Source: an uncultured Acetatifactor sp. (GTDB lineage Bacteria > Bacillota > Clostridia > Lachnospirales > Lachnospiraceae). From it: 34,406 nt of DNA. Below are positions 1-7,818 of this stretch, one piece after another (position 1 is the first letter of the stretch; each line of letters opens with the position of its first letter). The stretch lies in NCBI GenBank assembly GCA_947627535.1, contig CANQWM010000033.1:1-34406 (forward strand). Direction: 5' to 3'. The position numbers were made by a program, and so were the translations under genes. The notes below the pieces were generated by a model that was not told the origin of the DNA, did not search any database, and saw only the letters and a program-made list of their open reading frames with translations.

Positions 1-3
1 AGA

Positions 4-49
4 AAAAAGTCTCGCAACCGAGCTATTTATAGGACCTGCGAGACTTTTT
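4..49. terminator. Bidirectional-looking hairpin terminator at left edge
   Basis: Perfect 13-bp inverted repeat: arms 4-16 and 37-49, loop 17-36. The arms begin and end in A5/T5 runs, so the hairpin carries a U-tract in both directions. It lies about 140 bases downstream of the last minus-strand gene (ends 187) and could also end a plus-strand gene lying left of the window. Bases 50-186 hold no other feature I can support. Confidence 0.7.
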
Positions 50-186
50 GTTCGTTTCAACTGTCAAAGACAGGATTGTATCAGGAAAAGAAGATTTTGT
101 AAAGAAAAATTCGTCTGAATAAAAGCTTACCATAATTTCAGATAGCAATGCATCTATAGACTAAGATCTCTTATTTCTACTCATAA

Positions 187-996
187 CTAATCAATCTTTA
201 TTGCTTCCCATTCCAATTTTATTGGCGACTTAGCATATTCCTTTATAATAGATAAATACTCCTCTTCCGATATCATTCTATGACTTATTTGATCCGTTTC
301 TTCAACTTTCTCTTGATAATACCCTATCTCCTTTGCATTCTCATAATCCCATTCGATACCTATCACTGCCGCAGTATCCCATTTTTCCAAATCGCTCTCA
401 AACCTGTAATAGGTTCTTATTTCACGAACATCGTTGCTTTTTAATTCTACAATTCCTCCTTCATACAGGCGGATCGTATACCACTTAGTTCTTGCAATTG
501 CTATTTCAATTTCATTCTTTGAATTATAATAATAAATAACATATGGTTCAAAATTACTTTCTATAAACTGGCCTTCTGACCAGTACCCTCCTACCTCTGT
601 GCCCATAATCATTTCTGGAAATCCATCACCTGTCAAATCTTCTAAACTATAACATATCTCGTCAGGTTCCCCCGCCACATATAATTCATCCCAAACAAAC
701 TCCCACTCTCCTCCTTTTAAGAATTTTTTTTGATAAAAATCTTGTCCCACATCATCAATATCTGCTTCCAGTATTTTTTTGTATTGATCCATGATATCCC
801 AATAAACGAATGGAATATTTGAATATTGATTTTCTTCTTTGCCCTCTTCCTCAGCATCTACAACATCTTCTGTACCAGGTATACTTTCCACATCTGTTCG
901 AGTTATATCACCTCTTTTTCTGCTAATTTTCCAGCACCCAATACTTATAATAATTAACACCAATGTCAAAAAAAGTACGGTTTTACGCTTTCTCAT
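187..996 (-). CDS. Uncharacterised membrane-anchored or exported protein
   Basis: A 269-aa protein with an N-terminal hydrophobic segment (about residues 8-22) after a basic start, followed by an acidic, Glu/Asp/Tyr-rich domain, so it is probably anchored outside the membrane. A Cys ends the hydrophobic run (Ile-Ser-Ile-Gly-Cys), but the -3 position is not a typical lipobox residue, so lipoprotein status is uncertain. The start is supported by GGAGG nine bases upstream. The middle (about residues 115-165) has short 'EICYSLEDLTGDGFPEMIMG'-like sequence reminiscent of FG-GAP/VCBS-like 'DLTGDG' loops, a weak hint only. It is the last gene of the AT-rich minus-strand group with an Imm11-like protein. 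No family could be named with confidence. Confidence 0.75.
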   Translation of the reverse strand: MRKRKTVLFLTLVLIIISIGCWKISRKRGDITRTDVESIPGTEDVVDAEEEGKEENQYSNIPFVYWDIMDQYKKILEADIDDVGQDFYQKKFLKGGEWEFVWDELYVAGEPDEICYSLEDLTGDGFPEMIMGTEVGGYWSEGQFIESNFEPYVIYYYNSKNEIEIAIARTKWYTIRLYEGGIVELKSNDVREIRTYYRFESDLEKWDTAAVIGIEWDYENAKEIGYYQEKVEETDQISHRMISEEEYLSIIKEYAKSPIKLEWEAIKID

Positions 997-1129
997 TTCT
1001 ATTCGCCTCCAGCAAATTCTCTATCATAATATTCTTAATTATTTTACTGCCATTACACCTGCCCTCAGCCAATTTTTCATTAAGCCAGACGTTTGTTTTG
1101 ACTCCATTTTCTAAATTTAGTCTGTTCAT
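983..1129 (-). CDS. Possible 48-aa small ORF overlapping the next gene
   Basis: Reads from ATG at 1129 to TAA at 983 (48 codons), with AAGAGGA seven bases before the ATG, and overlaps the start of the 187-996 gene by 14 bases. The predicted peptide is hydrophilic and basic, without membrane segment or recognised motif. It could be a real translationally coupled small gene or the eroded tail of a larger one, since a second remnant lies at 1554-1736. Low confidence that it is expressed. Confidence 0.3.
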   Translation of the reverse strand: MNRLNLENGVKTNVWLNEKLAEGRCNGSKIIKNIMIENLLEANRNEKA

Positions 1130-1150
1130 TAGCAATCCTCTTAATATTTT

Positions 1151-1540
1151 TTACTGTTCTCCTATCATTCGGCAGCCTGCCGCCCAGCACCAATTAGTGC
1201 GGTTTTGAATTTCCGTATCCATTTCCGGCCATTTGTCAACACCGTTTGTATATCCTTCCAGCATGGTTAAATATCCATCTTTTATGAAAAGGATAAATCC
1301 TACTGCTCCATCAATTTCATCCATTTCTCCATCTATATCTCCAACCTGAAAAGCAGCTTTAAATTCCTCTCCTATTCTGATGGCACTGTCCACTTCATAA
1401 CGGATAAAAAAGCCCACTTCTGTATCTTCCTCAGAAATAATGACAGCTCTTTCATATTGCTCTCTTAATGTTAGCAGCACTTCTTCACTTCCGCTCAAAA
1501 GCATTTTCATAACTTGATCTGCTAACTCTTTATGTTTCAC
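1151..1540 (-). CDS. Small acidic uncharacterised protein, possible immunity protein
   Basis: About 129 aa from a GTG start at 1540, chosen because GGGAG lies six bases upstream; the reading frame can be extended to a TTG at 1576 but that lacks a ribosome binding site. The protein is acidic, with an N-terminal helical part (ELADQVMKML, TLREQYERA) followed by a beta-rich part with 'GAVGFILFIKDGYLTMLEGY'-type strands, then a short Trp/Cys-rich tail (NRTNWCWAAGCR). The size, acidity and position beside an Imm11-like gene resemble immunity proteins of polymorphic toxin loci, but that is inference from context. No catalytic motif is seen. Confidence 0.65.
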   Translation of the reverse strand: MKHKELADQVMKMLLSGSEEVLLTLREQYERAVIISEEDTEVGFFIRYEVDSAIRIGEEFKAAFQVGDIDGEMDEIDGAVGFILFIKDGYLTMLEGYTNGVDKWPEMDTEIQNRTNWCWAAGCRMIGEQ

Positions 1541-1553
1541 TGTTTTCTCCCTT

Positions 1554-1736
1554 CTATGGTATAAAAGCTGTTCCAATTTTCACAATACCACCTACAATAT
1601 TTCCCCAAACAGTAATATTAAAACCATTTGCATTGACAACTATATCATGAAATTATCCTGCAGCGTTATTCATCTTGTCGTATTCTTCCGTTGCTCTTAA
1701 TATTACAGGCAGCCGTTTGATCTCCGCCAACAGCAT
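1554..1736 (-). pseudogene. Remnant of a larger protein gene, broken by an in-frame stop
   Basis: The minus-strand frame from ATG 1736 to TAG 1554 (61 codons) contains one internal TGA/TAA-type stop after 27 codons. The first half encodes a helical stretch including LPVILRATEEYDKM; the second encodes FNITVWGNIVGGIVKIGTAF and ends just before the ribosome binding site of the next gene. Helix-then-hydrophobic-glycine composition resembles parts of secreted LXG/WXG-type or pre-toxin proteins. The interpretation as the residue of a lost toxin gene is inference; that the frame reads as protein-like on both sides of a stop is what the sequence shows. Confidence 0.4.
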
Positions 1737-1752
1737 TGTATTGAAATACCTC

Positions 1753-2829
1753 TTATGGTTTTTCTGACAATCTAAACTGACCTTCTTTCACAGAAATTCT
1801 TCCTGTTTCCATGTCATATACAAACCAAATATCAATATCTATTAACAAATTTCCCCACAAGGTCGGCTGAAATTGAGAAGTAATCGTAATATTCCCATTT
1901 TCCCAAAATTCAACAAAATCATATATTTCTTCCGGCTTTTCATAATAGCTTTCTAACTGCCGGAACAAACTCAACGATTCCTCTGAAAGTACCTTTTCAT
2001 ATTTATCCAAATTATGAGTATCGCGGACAATGTCCAAAAAAACAAGCGCAATGTATTGCTCTAACTCTTTTCCTTTCAATCCGGGAATCGGAAGAACATT
2101 TTCATAAGGATTCAGTTCTGCTGCCGGATCGAGCAGTCTAATACCTTCCTCCTTACACATAAATACCTTTTGTCCATTTTCTTCATAATCCAGAATACAT
2201 GTATAATCTGTTATTTTCTGCGGTGCCTCTGCGATTTCCAGAATCTCTAATCGCTGTGGTTCAAACTGATAATAAAAACTGACAAAAACCGCCGGCTTTT
2301 CTTCCATTTGTTCCTGTAGACTATTGCATAAATAAGCATGTCCCCGTAAACCTCGATCGTCAGCGCTAAATATGTTCGCCTTCGCCTCCCGAAAGACATA
2401 GTCATTCCACTCTATGCTTAAAAATTGCTTTTCCGATTCTTCCGTATAAAAAGAGATTACCGTATCCCCTGCTTTCACTTTCGGAAGCATCATAAGTGCT
2501 TTCTCTGCATTTTCTATCTGTCCTTCTATCTCTTCTTGTGAAGATTCCGCCCTATCTGCAATCTCTTTTAAACTTGTCGGATCACTTGAAGGCTGCCATT
2601 CCCATATATCAAATAACTCCATCATGGCATCCCTCCCCCATGCATCTTCATATTTATCTGCATCGGTTTCTTTACCAGCATCAGATATTTGGGATGAATT
2701 TATCTCTACCATTTCATCATTACCGCTCTCCGGATTCCCGGCTTTTCCATTTTCCGTCCCACGAACAGCACATCCGGAAAAAAACAATAAACATAAACTT
2801 ATTGCACATAAAGTTTCTATTTTCTTCAT
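1753..2829 (-). CDS. Uncharacterised lipoprotein
   Basis: A 358-aa protein with a classical export signal: Met-Lys-Lys-Ile, a hydrophobic core, then Phe-Phe-Ser-Gly-Cys, with Cys20 as the likely lipidated residue. A low-complexity Gly/Asn/Ser/Glu linker follows, as is usual for surface lipoproteins. The mature part is acidic and Tyr/Glu-rich, without a family I recognise. AGGAG lies about seven bases before the ATG. It starts 54 bases downstream of the Imm11-like gene and shares its promoter, so it probably belongs to the same immunity-like operon; some polymorphic-toxin loci carry membrane-attached immunity lipoproteins, but a direct role here is unproven. Confidence 0.8.
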   Translation of the reverse strand: MKKIETLCAISLCLLFFSGCAVRGTENGKAGNPESGNDEMVEINSSQISDAGKETDADKYEDAWGRDAMMELFDIWEWQPSSDPTSLKEIADRAESSQEEIEGQIENAEKALMMLPKVKAGDTVISFYTEESEKQFLSIEWNDYVFREAKANIFSADDRGLRGHAYLCNSLQEQMEEKPAVFVSFYYQFEPQRLEILEIAEAPQKITDYTCILDYEENGQKVFMCKEEGIRLLDPAAELNPYENVLPIPGLKGKELEQYIALVFLDIVRDTHNLDKYEKVLSEESLSLFRQLESYYEKPEEIYDFVEFWENGNITITSQFQPTLWGNLLIDIDIWFVYDMETGRISVKEGQFRLSEKP

Positions 2830-2883
2830 TCATATCTCCTGTTTTTGCTCTACTTATAACATGATAGCTGATTATCCTTTTAC

Positions 2884-3432
2884 TCACTCATTCTTCTCAC
2901 TGTCCCATACCAACTCAAATTTAAATCCCGTTAATTTATTCTTTACAACCAAATCTTTAAATGTTTCAGATACAAACGGCTCTCTTCGCGGTTCATCAAC
3001 AAGTTTAAATATAGGATGCTCTTTTAAATCATCGCATTCTTTAAATGCATACTTTGTGAATACCATTATCCTGCCGCTGCTTTGAAATTTTATATATCTC
3101 GCCCTTTCATGGTCTACTACATCTAAAACCGAAATAACATTTATCCCAAAATACTGCTGTTCATCAAACACCAATTCTAATATTTCAACACAGTCCTGTA
3201 TGCATGGCAGCAGCACGTCTAAAGCCCTTTTGCTGAAAACAGGTATCGTAAAACCCGGAGCATCACTTAATGGCAGCGCCTTTTCCGGCTCCATCCGCTC
3301 TACGGGCAATGGCTTCCATTTATAACTAAGTCTTCTTCCATCAAATTCCTGAAATTCTTCCCATGTAAAATCCTTTATCGGAACCAGATTGTCATATCTA
3401 TCCACTTCAAATTTCAATTTCCATATTTTCAT
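2884..3432 (-). CDS. Imm11/DUF1629-like immunity protein
   Basis: 182 aa, no signal peptide, presumably cytoplasmic. The N-terminus (KIWKLKFEVDRYDNLVPI, then a DGRRLSYKWKP stretch) and the pattern 'APGFTIPVFSKRALDVLLP' followed by 'GINVISVLDVVDHER' fit the DUF1629/Imm11 family as I remember it, whose members are predicted immunity proteins of bacterial polymorphic toxin systems. A strong GGAGGGGG lies ten bases before the ATG. It is the promoter-proximal gene of the AT-rich group and no intact toxin gene is visible in this window, so it may be an orphan immunity gene. The family call is by pattern memory, not a search. Confidence 0.65.
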   Translation of the reverse strand: MKIWKLKFEVDRYDNLVPIKDFTWEEFQEFDGRRLSYKWKPLPVERMEPEKALPLSDAPGFTIPVFSKRALDVLLPCIQDCVEILELVFDEQQYFGINVISVLDVVDHERARYIKFQSSGRIMVFTKYAFKECDDLKEHPIFKLVDEPRREPFVSETFKDLVVKNKLTGFKFELVWDSEKNE

Positions 3433-3457
3433 CGCTGATATTCCCCCTCCTGCAACT

Positions 3458-3486
3458 ATTTTAATAAGTTTTGCAATTTATAACAA
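3458..3486 (-). promoter_or_regulatory. Sigma-A-like promoter of the immunity-like operon
   Basis: On the minus strand: -35 TTGTTA (3481-3486), 17-base spacer, -10 TAAAAT (3458-3463). The -10 ends about 26 bases before the ATG at 3432, leaving a short leader that includes the strong ribosome binding site. Confidence 0.6.
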
Positions 3487-3540
3487 GAACTCTATGACAG
3501 ACAATAGCGTAAATTTTAAATTAATTTTTATTTTAAAGCA

Positions 3541-3568
3541 AAAAAACAGAGACTCTCCCGAATCTCTG
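3541..3568 (-). terminator. Rho-independent terminator of the signalling operon
   Basis: Read on the minus strand: a 9-bp stem (arms 3560-3568 and 3547-3555, one G.T pair) closed by a GGGA tetraloop and followed by a run of T (complement of 3541-3546). It lies about 60 bases after the stop of the CheY-like gene and separates it from the immunity-like operon. Confidence 0.85.
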
Positions 3569-3627
3569 CTCTTTTGGTTGCTTTCTTCATTCCGCAATCA
3601 TGTTAAGATAGACCAGTTTTCTTTCCC

Positions 3628-4020
3628 TCACGTACTCTCGCCCAGCGTCTTTTGCACCTTACTCATGAAAACATCTTCCACAATAGGCTTTACCGCATAG
3701 TCCCTGGCACCGTAAAAGACCGCCTTCATCACGTCCTCCTTTTCATGGCTGGACGTGAGAAAGATCACAGGCGGAACGTTGATATCCTGATAAAGATTCC
3801 TGATCTGGCGCAGAAGCTGGTAACCGTTGATATCCGGCATTTCCACATCCAGAATGATCAGAGACGGCCTTTCCGGTTTCTCCCGAAGATACTGCAGGGC
3901 CCGCATCCCCTTGGCAAAGGGGACAAAATCGTATTTCCCCCCTAAAAGTTCCGTCAGTCTTTTCAGAATGATCGGGCTGTCGTCCACCGCCACGATCCGT
4001 TTTCTGTTTCCGTTTTCCAT
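3628..4020 (-). CDS. Stand-alone CheY-like receiver protein
   Basis: 130 aa, consisting of one receiver domain and nothing else. Seen: acidic pair Asp13-Asp14, phospho-acceptor Asp58 in LIILDVEMP, Thr89 in FLTSS and Lys111 in VKP, so all switch residues are present. No DNA-binding or enzymatic output domain follows. GGAG sits seven bases before the ATG, overlapping the stop of the upstream giant kinase, and the intergenic gap is only 12 bases, which indicates translational coupling. Single-domain receivers either act on a protein partner, as CheY does, or shuttle phosphate within a relay. Here the obvious partners are the HPt domains of the kinases at 4033-7788 and 11352-14162. No flagellar or chemotaxis gene is present. 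Confidence 0.93.
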   Translation of the reverse strand: MENGNRKRIVAVDDSPIILKRLTELLGGKYDFVPFAKGMRALQYLREKPERPSLIILDVEMPDINGYQLLRQIRNLYQDINVPPVIFLTSSHEKEDVMKAVFYGARDYAVKPIVEDVFMSKVQKTLGEST

Positions 4021-4032
4021 ATCCTTACTCCT

Positions 4033-7000
4033 TCAGCTTTTTAATATCTCGATTGCCTTCTCTTCGTCAAATTCTTCCTCTATGGCCAGCACAGCGTCCC
4101 TTATCTTCTGATGCATCTTTGGATCCAGCGGCTGTTCCAGCCACGCCTTCATCTGCTCCGTGGCCTGGGGCGTCTGGAATTCATCCAGCAGCTTTATCAC
4201 TCCGTCAAGTTCCTCCTGGGAAATCTCAATTGTTTCGTCTCCGCTCACGGCGGCATATTTTTCCGGTTCGTCCTGCCGGTACTCATGATAAAACACGTCA
4301 AGGCTCTTACGGCACCTTTCCCATTCCTGTGCCAGTTCGTCCCAGTGTTCCCTTGCGTATTCGATCTGCCCCGCCTTTCCCGCCTTCTCATGTTCAAAGG
4401 CAATGTCCGCCAGACGGTCTGCTCCCAGCATTCTGGCGTTTCCCTTCAGCCCGTGGGTCAGCACGCCGTATTCGGCAATTTCTCCTTTCTCCAGAAGCTC
4501 CCTGATCCTTTGTTCCTGCTGCTCTTTTCCCTTTAGGAACATCTCAATCAGATCCAGATATACGTCTCTGTTTCCGCCCGCATAGTTGAGGCCCTGCCTG
4601 ATGGAAATACCCTGCTGCAGGTAGGTTTCCTCCGACATCTCTTCCCCCGTCCGGATCAGATCGGGAGGAAGATAAGCCGCCACCGTCTTCTCCAGCAGTT
4701 CGCCCTCAATGGGTTTGGTCAGGAAATCCACAAACCCTTCCTTTAAATACATCTCCTTCGCCCCCGTGATGGCGTTGGCGGTGAGCACAATGACCGGCGT
4801 ATCCTCATTCGGGCAGTCCGCAAGCATCTTCATGGCATGAAGCGTCTCGATACCGTCCATCTCCGGCATCATGTGGTCCATAAAGATAATATGATATTTT
4901 TCCTTCATGACCAGATCCAGGCACGCCTTTCCGGAATCCGCCGTGACGATCTTTACCTTCGTCCGCTTTAAGAGGGCCTGGAACACCGCCAGGTTCATGG
5001 CGTTGTCATCCACCACCAGCACTTTTGCATCCGGCGCTTCAAAGCTTTTCTTTCCGACTCCCAAGGTGGGCCTGCGGCGGTTCCTTATCTCCTCAAAGCT
5101 CCCCACCGGCGTATCCTCTACGATATCCTGAGGAATTGTGACGGTAAAGGTAGAACCCTTCTGGTAGACGCTGTCCACCTTCATTTCCCCGTTCATCAGT
5201 TCCAGCAGCGACATGGTGATATTCATCCCCAGTCCGGTGCCCTCGATATTACGGTTTTTCTTCTCGTCCAGCCTCTGGAACTTCTCAAACAGCTTCTCGA
5301 TGTCCTCTTCCTTGATCCCCATGCCCGTATCCTTCACGGAAGCCTCAAGGATCAGCTTTTTCTCCGACACCTTCCGGTAGGATACCTCCAGCTCCACACT
5401 GCCCTGGGGCGTATATTTCACCGCGTTGGTCAGCAGGTTCGTCAGGATCTGCTTGATCCGCAGATCGTCTCCGTACAGCCGCGCGGGCATGTCGGGAGCC
5501 AGCCGGAATGTGATAGCGAGTCCCTTTTCCTGCGCCCTCATGCAGATCACGTTCCAAAGATCCAGCACCAGTCCGCCCACTTCATACTCCACGGGAACGA
5601 TCTCCATCTTTCCCGACTCGATCTTCGACATATCAAGAATATCGTTGATCAGAAACAGCAGGGTCTTTCCTGCCCGCTGTATATTTTCCGCATAGGAGAG
5701 AAGCTGCTGGTCATCGCATTCCCGAAGGATCATCTCATTCATTCCCAGCACCGCGTTGATCGGCGTTCGGATTTCATGGGACATATTGGAGAGGAACAGC
5801 GATTTCGCCTGCTCGGCCCGGATAGCGGATGCAGCCATCTCCTTTAAATCGTCGTTCGCCTTCTGCTGCCACCGGATCATTCTCTGCATCACCGCGTTGA
5901 CCGCGAAGATACAGACGCCGAACACGGCAAGGAAGAGCAGCATGTATTCCAGCACGTTGCCATAGATGCTCCACCAGTCCTTTACCACGATGATCCGGAA
6001 GCCGGAATCGTTTTCCTCCATGGATGTGCCGACCTTATATCTTCCGTCGTAATCCCGAAAGACCACCATGCCGTTTTCCCCGTAAAACCTGTCATAGACC
6101 AGATCGTGAATGTTTGTGGAACCGTCATCGGAAAACTGGTACTCTGAGTAGGGATGGTCGATGATCAGCCCGTTTTTGTCAGCCAGAAACGCATACCCCT
6201 GCTCGGAATAGCCCTCACCCAGAATATCCGTCAGCACATCCAGATAAAAGTCGATGGCAAAAACGCCGTAAAACTCTCCCCGCTCCGACTGCACTGTCTT
6301 GGAAAACGTAATACAGTACTCGCCGGTCCGGGCATCATAATAAGGCTCCGTAATATGGAAATCCTCCGACGTCAGCGCACCGATGTACCAGGGACGTTCC
6401 TCCTCCTTATAATCCGGCTGGGGCACCCATCCGTTGTTCATCACCATGGGATGGCCGTGGGCGAAATCCGGATTGGCGATATAAGTGGCGGAAATTTTGG
6501 GATAATGTCTCGTGATGTCGTCCAGAAACTTTACCATTCCCTCGTAATTGTCCAGAATCTCCGGCTTCGCCACCACAACGTTTTCAAACATATCCAGGAT
6601 GCTCTTCTGCTCCAGGACCCAGTCGCCCACTTCATAGTTGTATTTCCGCAGCTCCTCCTCCATCTTGATCCGGCTCTCGTTGACAGTCATCCTTGCGCAG
6701 ATCACGATGGTGGCTACCATGGTCACCGCAAAGATCGCCGTAATGCCGATCTGAAATCTGCGCTGGGTCTCGGCCGTGAAGTTTCTTCGGCCTTCATCTC
6801 CCTTTTTCTCCTTTTCAGCCGCCCTCTTCCTTCGGATCAAGCGCTTTTCCCCGGTCACCGCCAAAAAGAGTGCGGCCGCCCCGAGTACAACAATGACCGT
6901 CCGGATACTGCTGCGGATCAGAAGGCGGTAGCTGTCCTTATAAAGCGTCTGGCTGTCTACGCTGCACATCAGATACCAGCCGTTTTCCGTCTTGCTGCAG

Positions 7001-7788
7001 AAAACGGTGAAAATATTGGTGAGACCGCTCTCCTTTCTTCTCTGCCGTAAGGATACGCTCTCCTTGTCCGAGGAAGCGGCCCGCAGGAAGGCATCCCGGT
7101 ACTGAGGCAGCGCGGAGGAAAGCTTCTCCCCCACCATACTGGGATCCGTATATCCGACGATCACCTCGTTGGCATCCACGATCATGGCGTCCCCGTACCC
7201 GTCGCCTGTCAGCGTCTCCACAAGCTCCTGGATCTCCGAGACGCGGTAGTCCAAAGCCACCACCGTTGCCCCGTCATCCAGAAACTTTGCCACGGTATAA
7301 CACATATTGTCCGTAAACGCATCGTCATAGGTGGACGAGACGTACACCTCTCCTCTTTTCGCGGTCAGAAGTCCTCTGTACCAGATCCGGTCCTGGAGCA
7401 CATAGTCCTCCGGCGTCTCCATGCCCGAGATCATCACCTGTTCGTCCGTGACGCAGTATACATTCAGGCAGAGCCCGTCCGAAAGATCATATTCCAGTTC
7501 CTGCTGCCGAACCAGGAACTGGCGGATCTCCTCTTCGGAAGCCCCCTCCCGGAGCATCTCTTCCATATCGTTTCCCACGCGCTCCAGAGCGTTTTCCGCC
7601 CTCGTCAGGGATTTCTGGAAGTTGGCGGCAATATTCTGCACCCGCATCCTGCCGATCTCTTCCGCCTGTTTTGACGCGATGCGGTACATCAGCGTTACAT
7701 TAAGTATGTTGATCCCCAGGACAGCCGCTGCCGCGACAGCCACCAAAATCCGGCTGTTTTTCCTGTTTAACCGCCATTTTTTCATCAT
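4033..7788 (-). CDS. Giant hybrid histidine kinase: two Cache modules, HK, receiver, HPt
   Basis: 1251 aa. Order: TM 13-34; first extracellular dCache-like domain (about 38-290); TM about 294-313; short cytoplasmic linker; TM about 346-367; second extracellular dCache-like domain (about 370-608); TM about 612-634; HisKA with His671 in the SHEIRTP box; HATPase with N-box Asn788, G1 DTGMG (820-824) and G2 GTGLG (850-854); receiver with Asp927/928, phospho-acceptor Asp971 and Lys1025; HPt with His1112 in THGLKGNA; helical tail 1190-1251. Both Cache domains show Tyr-x4-Arg-x-Trp-Tyr followed by a downstream Tyr and Asp (Tyr129/Arg134/Trp136/Tyr137/Asp180 and Tyr460/Arg465/Trp467/Tyr468/Tyr483/Asp513), resembling the known amino-acid-binding dCache motif. 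Two such modules in one chain are unusual. GGAG precedes the tandem ATGs. It follows an amino-acid-binding lipoprotein gene by 30 bases. Confidence 0.95.
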   Translation of the reverse strand: MMKKWRLNRKNSRILVAVAAAAVLGINILNVTLMYRIASKQAEEIGRMRVQNIAANFQKSLTRAENALERVGNDMEEMLREGASEEEIRQFLVRQQELEYDLSDGLCLNVYCVTDEQVMISGMETPEDYVLQDRIWYRGLLTAKRGEVYVSSTYDDAFTDNMCYTVAKFLDDGATVVALDYRVSEIQELVETLTGDGYGDAMIVDANEVIVGYTDPSMVGEKLSSALPQYRDAFLRAASSDKESVSLRQRRKESGLTNIFTVFCSKTENGWYLMCSVDSQTLYKDSYRLLIRSSIRTVIVVLGAAALFLAVTGEKRLIRRKRAAEKEKKGDEGRRNFTAETQRRFQIGITAIFAVTMVATIVICARMTVNESRIKMEEELRKYNYEVGDWVLEQKSILDMFENVVVAKPEILDNYEGMVKFLDDITRHYPKISATYIANPDFAHGHPMVMNNGWVPQPDYKEEERPWYIGALTSEDFHITEPYYDARTGEYCITFSKTVQSERGEFYGVFAIDFYLDVLTDILGEGYSEQGYAFLADKNGLIIDHPYSEYQFSDDGSTNIHDLVYDRFYGENGMVVFRDYDGRYKVGTSMEENDSGFRIIVVKDWWSIYGNVLEYMLLFLAVFGVCIFAVNAVMQRMIRWQQKANDDLKEMAASAIRAEQAKSLFLSNMSHEIRTPINAVLGMNEMILRECDDQQLLSYAENIQRAGKTLLFLINDILDMSKIESGKMEIVPVEYEVGGLVLDLWNVICMRAQEKGLAITFRLAPDMPARLYGDDLRIKQILTNLLTNAVKYTPQGSVELEVSYRKVSEKKLILEASVKDTGMGIKEEDIEKLFEKFQRLDEKKNRNIEGTGLGMNITMSLLELMNGEMKVDSVYQKGSTFTVTIPQDIVEDTPVGSFEEIRNRRRPTLGVGKKSFEAPDAKVLVVDDNAMNLAVFQALLKRTKVKIVTADSGKACLDLVMKEKYHIIFMDHMMPEMDGIETLHAMKMLADCPNEDTPVIVLTANAITGAKEMYLKEGFVDFLTKPIEGELLEKTVAAYLPPDLIRTGEEMSEETYLQQGISIRQGLNYAGGNRDVYLDLIEMFLKGKEQQEQRIRELLEKGEIAEYGVLTHGLKGNARMLGADRLADIAFEHEKAGKAGQIEYAREHWDELAQEWERCRKSLDVFYHEYRQDEPEKYAAVSGDETIEISQEELDGVIKLLDEFQTPQATEQMKAWLEQPLDPKMHQKIRDAVLAIEEEFDEEKAIEILKS

Positions 7789-7818
7789 GATCCCGCTCCT
7801 AAGCTCTGGTCTTCCTTT

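Noticed and set aside
3628..4020. Chemotaxis CheY
   Set aside because: No chemotaxis or flagellar gene is present; the context is a hybrid-kinase operon, so only 'CheY-like receiver' is justified.
6154..7050. 298-aa open frame on the plus strand
   Set aside because: It is antisense to the Cache kinase. Composition and lack of a ribosome site mark it as a shadow.
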